17,831 nt of DNA from Proteobacteria bacterium UBA2383. Lineage in GTDB: Bacteria > Pseudomonadota > Gammaproteobacteria > Competibacterales > Competibacteraceae. Shown here in pieces: positions 14,901 through 17,831 of this stretch (position 1 is the first letter of the stretch; each line of letters starts with the position of its first letter). The position numbers and the translations under genes were made by a program. The stretch covers positions 1-17,831 of the forward strand of contig DDST01000161.1 in assembly GCA_002343485.1 (NCBI GenBank), written 5' to 3'. The notes below the pieces were generated by a model. It searched no databases. It saw only the letters and a list, made by a program, of their open reading frames with translations, and had not been told where the DNA came from.

Positions 14901-15479
14901 GCGCTCAAGGTTCTCCCGCGTGTGGCGAATGCGGGTTTCGGTTTCCCGGCGGCGCTCCTTATATTTAGAAATACCGGCCGCCTCCTCTAGAAACAGCCGC
15001 AAATCTTCCGGCCGGGCCTCAATGACCCGCGAGATCATGCCTTGTTCGATGATCGCGTAACTGCGCGGCCCCAATCCGGTGCCCAGAAACAGATCAGCGA
15101 TATCACGGCGACGGCAGCGGCTGCCGTTCAGGAAATAGCTCGACTGGCTATCCCGGCCCACAACACGTTTGACGGCTATTTCCGCGTAGCTGGACCAAGC
15201 CCCTCCCCGTCGCCCTTCACTGTTGTCAAATACCAGCTCAATAGACGCCTGACCGACAGGTTTGCGAGTGGCTGAACCGTTAAAGATGACATCCGTCATG
15301 TTCTCACCGCGCAGGCTACGCGCTGAACTTTCGCCCATCACCCAGCGCACGGCATCGATAACATTGGATTTTCCGCACCCATTGGGGCCGACGACGCCCA
15401 CCAGATTACCAGGCAAATGCAGAACCGTGGGATCCACGAAAGATTTGAATCCCACCAGCTTGATCTTACTCAACCTCAT
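11907..15479 (-). CDS. smc: Chromosome partition/condensation ATPase SMC
   Basis: This 1190-residue SMC forms dimers that extrude and organise chromosomal DNA, normally with ScpA/ScpB, which are not in the window. The N-terminal head has Walker A GPNGCGKSN (31-39). There are two long coiled coils at about 170-500 and 680-1000, a hinge at about 510-665, and a C-terminal head with signature LLSGGEKALTAVALVFAIFQ and Walker B FCLLDEVDAPLDEAN. Length is normal to slightly long. The hinge holds an unusual Pro/Ser/Gly-rich insertion at about 580-611, described separately. The ATG at 15479 begins MRLSKIKLVGFKSF, the canonical SMC start, but no clear Shine-Dalgarno sequence precedes it. It follows the chpC-like gene by 30 bases, so it may be transcribed with it. 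Being followed by zipA and ligA is a conserved gammaproteobacterial arrangement. Confidence 0.97.
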   Translation of the reverse strand: MRLSKIKLVGFKSFVDPTVLHLPGNLVGVVGPNGCGKSNVIDAVRWVMGESSARSLRGENMTDVIFNGSATRKPVGQASIELVFDNSEGRRGGAWSSYAEIAVKRVVGRDSQSSYFLNGSRCRRRDIADLFLGTGLGPRSYAIIEQGMISRVIEARPEDLRLFLEEAAGISKYKERRRETETRIRHTRENLERLNDVREELNRRLQHLQRQARAAEQYRGYRAEERQLRAELLTLRWRELQTEILGFEQVLRQQETALEATLAEQRRLEAALEAGRLQRLKLNETFNATQGRYYQVGAEISRLEQYLQHQQELGRRREEDWQQICVALEQIETQQVLDKEQCDKLTTALTEAEPELAWKLAVEMETGASLSAAEAALREGQADWEDVSQRSGEAQRQAEVERTRIEHLDRQLLQSERRLERLRFEQEQLADADLEQDWAERREAEQGITEDLRRAQEQLAHFEADLNKTRETRQQVDHRLRAVQERVQTGRGRLTSLHTLQEAALGRQESGLQDWLCTQGLTGAPRLAEQLAVESGWETAVEVVLAGWLDAVCVPHLDDPACAAKAALSQGRLTLFEWPCNPAPPSSDSLPNATAYPLAGEGRGGEGERWSLSARIQTPWPLSGLLDQVRTAADITEALARRTDLQQGETLVTPDGVLCGRHWLRIAHGGEEEGVLAREREIGQLEMALEGDALEAERQTVQLDQLRKRQRELEQQCREAQQVVNQGHRDQAHAQSEVKTAQARWEQARTRCEALVEEQMELDYQCEQDREQVQLARMRLEDALLTLESVRAEQAVLNDRRAQLQQEYQQSRVQAEAARQEATRQAAVLEALRVQVTAVKQALERVDLQQRQLLERRDRLAAERVTDSDELLQTVEDELAGWLETRLALEAELAEARQCLEAQDTELAMSEQIRGRCERQAEVQRRHIEEQRLASSEARVRQQSLREQLAEWETNPETVAPTLPAEAIERDWLTRLEQIEQRIQRLGAINLAAIEEFAELSGRKTYLDTQNDDLLEALAMLESAIRQMDRETRTRFRETFEQVNTGLQALFPRLFGGGEAHLELAGEDVLDAGVAIMAKPPGKRIGSISLLSGGEKALTAVALVFAIFQLNPAPFCLLDEVDAPLDEANVRRFGALVQDMASRVQFVFITHNKATMEIAEHLAGVTMQEAGVSRLVAVDVEAAVRLAGVG
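13649..13742. repeat. Low-complexity, palindrome-like insertion within the smc hinge
   Basis: On the plus strand this stretch is C-rich on its left half (CTTCCCCGCCCCTACCCTCT, 13661-13680) and G-rich on its right (GAGGAAGGGGGGG, 13720-13732). The centre has an inverted repeat CCGCC-N8-GGCGG (13682-13699). It is in frame and encodes a segment including PLAGEGRGGEGE, which reads like the peptide made when a dispersed GC-rich palindromic intergenic repeat is translated. In related SMC proteins the strand around LTLFEW connects to LSARIQTPWPL with far fewer residues, so about 25-30 codons look inserted. The match to a named repeat family cannot be verified here. Confidence 0.55.
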
Positions 15480-15509
15480 AAAAACGCTGGATATCTGCTC
15501 CGAACTGGG

Positions 15510-15983
15510 TCAGGCCCGCCGGACTAGCGGTTGCAACACAGCTTCAATCGCATCCATATCGGGGATGACGACCGGCTGACCTTGATAACTGGCCCAGCTT
15601 AGAGCGCCTGGCCGATTGCGGTCACCATCCGGGATATCCAGGTCAAAGTTGAGATGCTCGCGTTGCAAATTCAGCGGACGCGGCGCTGCCGTACCCAAAA
15701 TGCCGAAGTGCAGTAACCGGGAATCGGGATTCAGCGTATTGACGATAATAATCCGGGAATTGAGATCAGCATCAGGCGCTACCCGAAAGACCAGCCGGCC
15801 CAGGCTAACCAACGGTGTGGTCAGGTTATGCCACAGCATAGCACCGGTGACCCAATGCGGCGCCGCTTCGATCTGTAACGGCGTAGCGAAAGGCAGTACT
15901 TCAGCGACTAGGCTGTTGGGCAGAATGATCTGTCCGCCCTGAACAGTCATCAGCAGACAACGGAGGCTAGGGGAGGCGTCCAT
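15510..15983 (-). CDS. chpC: CheW-domain protein, ChpC-like
   Basis: This 157-residue protein from ATG at 15983 has the CheW-like beta-barrel pattern: LLMTVQGGQIILPNSLVAEVLPF near the start, HWVTGAMLWHNLTTPLVSLGRL mid-protein, and RIIIVNTL and FGILGTAAPRPLNL after it. CheW domains couple chemoreceptors to CheA-type kinases. The stop of the ChpA-like kinase overlaps this ATG as TGATG (15981-15985), showing tight coupling. In Pseudomonas the Chp cluster ends with a CheW-like ChpC, but there a CheB-like chpB lies between chpA and chpC. Here chpB is absent and chpC follows directly. The symbol is by position and similarity of type. A TTG one codon upstream is an alternative start. Confidence 0.8.
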   Translation of the reverse strand: MDASPSLRCLLMTVQGGQIILPNSLVAEVLPFATPLQIEAAPHWVTGAMLWHNLTTPLVSLGRLVFRVAPDADLNSRIIIVNTLNPDSRLLHFGILGTAAPRPLNLQREHLNFDLDIPDGDRNRPGALSWASYQGQPVVIPDMDAIEAVLQPLVRRA

Positions 15984-17831
15984 CAAGTAATCAACTCCAA
16001 AGCGCGTTCGCCCAGAATAGTACGGATTGATTCCATCAATTGATCTTCCTGATAAGGCTTGGTCAGGTAGTCGTTGACACCGAGGCTCATCGCCCGTTCC
16101 CGGTGCTTCTCACCACCGCGCGAAGTCACCATGATGATCGGCAGATGCCGCAAATTGCTCTGGTTGCGAACGTGGGCCACTACTTCAAAACCGTCCATGC
16201 GCGGCATTTCGATATCAAGAATCGCCAGGTCAGGCACTTGGGTCTGCAACATCGCGACCGCATCCATGCCATCCTTAGCAGTAATCGCATGAATATTGTG
16301 GCGCTCTAGAATCCGCGCGGTAACCTTACGCATGGTGATTGAATCGTCGATCACCATGATATTGAGCTTCTCCTGGCGGGTTTCCTGCCGCGCCATCCGC
16401 AGCGCCCGGCTCTCTGCCTGCTTCTGGCGATGCGAACCGATATTACGCACCAGCGCCGCCAGTTCCAACACCACGACCACCCGGCCATCACCGAGTACGG
16501 TGGCGCCGGAAAAGCCGGATACATCATTAAATTGAGGGCTAATCGGTTTGACGATGATTTCTTGATTGCCCAATACGGCTTCGACCTGTAGGGCGGCACT
16601 GGCTTCTGCACTGCGGAACAGCAGAGCCGGCGGACGGCGATCCTTGACCTCCTCAAAGGGCAGGATGTGCTCACTGCCAATCAGAATACTCAAATTATGC
16701 AGTGGATAGCGGCGGTCGCTGTATTGATGCAGAATTTGTTCGCCGGATAGATACGCTTGAAATTCATTCTCCTTGAGCCGGGTCACAACCTCAATGCTCA
16801 GCAGGGGAATCGCAAAGATGCCTTCCCCCGCCTGCACGAGCAGCGCTTGCGTCACCGCCAGTGAAAACGGCAGGCGTACGATGAAACGGGTACCATGACC
16901 CGGCTCAGTTTGCACCAGCAACGCACCGCGCATGGCCCGGATAGCCTCATTGACCACGTCCATGCCGACCCCGCGCCCGGAAACTTGAGTGACCGAAGCT
17001 GCCGTGGAAAAACCAGGGCGCAACAATAAGGCAATCAATTCCTCCTGAGTCACTGATTGTCCCGGCGTCAGCATCCCTTTTTCCTCGCCTTTTGCACGGA
17101 TCGTATCGAAATTAAGACCGGCACCGTCATCGCCCAACTCCAACACCAGCTCTGCGCCTTCCCGGCGCAGACTCAGGGTAATGGTGCCGATTTCGGATTT
17201 TCCTGCAGTCCGGCGCTGCTCAGGCAGCTCAATGCCGTGCGCTAGTGAGTTACGCAGCATGTGTTCCAGCGGCGCGATCATGCTGTCCAATACGGTGCGG
17301 TCGACTTCCGCGTCCTCGCCGCCGACCAGCAATTCTGCCCGTTTACCGAGATCCTGGGCGGCTTGCCGCACCACGCGCCGCAGGCGGGGAATGACACTGC
17401 CAAACCGAACCATCCCCGTGCGCATCAATCCCTGCTGGATCTCTTTGTTGACCTTACCTTGCTGGTCAAGTAGCGCCGTTACCTCCCGCGAGTGTTCCCC
17501 CAGCGTATTGCCAACATTGCCCAAATCATCGGCAATTTCCATCAGGGACCGGCTCAGTTGCTGCAACTCGGTAAACCGGTCCAATTCCAGCGGATCAAAT
17601 TCCTGCTGATGGATTTTATTATCCTGATCCTGCCGGGACTGAATGCGCGCTTCGGCCTGGGTGGAAAGATGAGTCACTTGACGGCGCAGCCGGGTAATGG
17701 TTTGCTCCAGCTCGTTCAGGTTAAAACTCATTGCGCTGACGCCCTGATCGATGCGGGCGCGGAAGATGCTGCTCTCGCCCATCTGGTTGACCAAGGTGGT
17801 CAGCAAAGCGGCGCTGACCCGGATGCTGTCG
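15983..17831 (-). CDS. chpA: ChpA/PilL-type hybrid chemotaxis histidine kinase (5' end outside window)
   Basis: About 615 C-terminal residues are visible; the frame is open to the right edge, so the Hpt domains expected in ChpA lie outside. The visible start DSIRVSAALLTTLVNQMGE matches the linker after the Hpt region. A helical dimerisation segment follows. The CheA-type ATPase comes next, with N box HMLRNSLAHGIE, G1 DDGAGL, G2 GRGVGMDV and GHGTRFIVRLPFS. Then come a CheW-like domain (about 320-470) and a C-terminal receiver domain (about 489-615) with IDDS, phosphoacceptor Asp539 in LAILDIEMPRMDG, Thr in MVTSRGG, and Lys in YLTKPY. In Pseudomonas and relatives this kinase controls type IV pilus twitching and cAMP. 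That role is inferred, since no pil genes are in view. The terminal TGA overlaps the chpC start. Confidence 0.92.
   Translation of the reverse strand, partial: DSIRVSAALLTTLVNQMGESSIFRARIDQGVSAMSFNLNELEQTITRLRRQVTHLSTQAEARIQSRQDQDNKIHQQEFDPLELDRFTELQQLSRSLMEIADDLGNVGNTLGEHSREVTALLDQQGKVNKEIQQGLMRTGMVRFGSVIPRLRRVVRQAAQDLGKRAELLVGGEDAEVDRTVLDSMIAPLEHMLRNSLAHGIELPEQRRTAGKSEIGTITLSLRREGAELVLELGDDGAGLNFDTIRAKGEEKGMLTPGQSVTQEELIALLLRPGFSTAASVTQVSGRGVGMDVVNEAIRAMRGALLVQTEPGHGTRFIVRLPFSLAVTQALLVQAGEGIFAIPLLSIEVVTRLKENEFQAYLSGEQILHQYSDRRYPLHNLSILIGSEHILPFEEVKDRRPPALLFRSAEASAALQVEAVLGNQEIIVKPISPQFNDVSGFSGATVLGDGRVVVVLELAALVRNIGSHRQKQAESRALRMARQETRQEKLNIMVIDDSITMRKVTARILERHNIHAITAKDGMDAVAMLQTQVPDLAILDIEMPRMDGFEVVAHVRNQSNLRHLPIIMVTSRGGEKHRERAMSLGVNDYLTKPYQEDQLMESIRTILGERALELIT

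Overview
The window suggests a free-living gammaproteobacterium of moderately high G+C. ZipA is essentially confined to gammaproteobacteria. The order smc-zipA-ligA is the one known from Pseudomonas-type relatives, and a canonical SMC rather than MukB argues against the Enterobacterales. A ChpA-type chemosensory kinase points to a bacterium with type IV pili. Genus cannot be resolved from the sequence alone. All supported genes lie on the minus strand, so transcription runs from high to low coordinates; I saw no convincing plus-strand gene, tRNA, rRNA or CRISPR array.

In transcription order: (1) 17831-15510 holds the 3' two thirds of a ChpA/PilL-type hybrid histidine kinase and a ChpC-like CheW protein, joined by a TGATG overlap. 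(2) 15479-8725 is a housekeeping block: smc (chromosome condensation), zipA (division septum) and ligA (NAD+-dependent DNA ligase). smc carries an unusual low-complexity insertion in its hinge, and zipA has its own promoter in a leader containing two overlapping inverted repeats. (3) 8599-4612 is an accessory, partly decayed block: a small unknown protein, the remains of a DEDDh (DnaQ-like) exonuclease, a frameshifted and N-terminally truncated DUF4143-type ATPase, and a large single-chain restriction-modification protein that appears to have lost part of its methylase and first target-recognition domain by an in-frame deletion. (4) 4615-3780 holds arfB (ribosome rescue) and ychJ, chained to the restriction gene by ATGA and TGATG overlaps. 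(5) 3726-1 is an Fe-S assembly operon, sufC-sufD-sufS-sufU, driven by a good sigma70-type promoter directly before sufC. sufB, the usual first scaffold gene, is not next to it.

The Suf genes form one pathway: SufS removes sulfur from cysteine, SufU is the likely sulfur acceptor and transfer protein, and SufC/SufD form part of the scaffold, which needs SufB from elsewhere. SMC, LigA and ZipA serve chromosome maintenance and division. The 4-8.6 kb block looks like a defence or mobile-gene hotspot in decay between two housekeeping segments. The most interesting signals are the in-frame deletion in the restriction-modification protein, the exonuclease remnant that is easily missed because its fragments are short and in different frames, the palindrome-like insertion inside smc, and the sufB-less suf operon.
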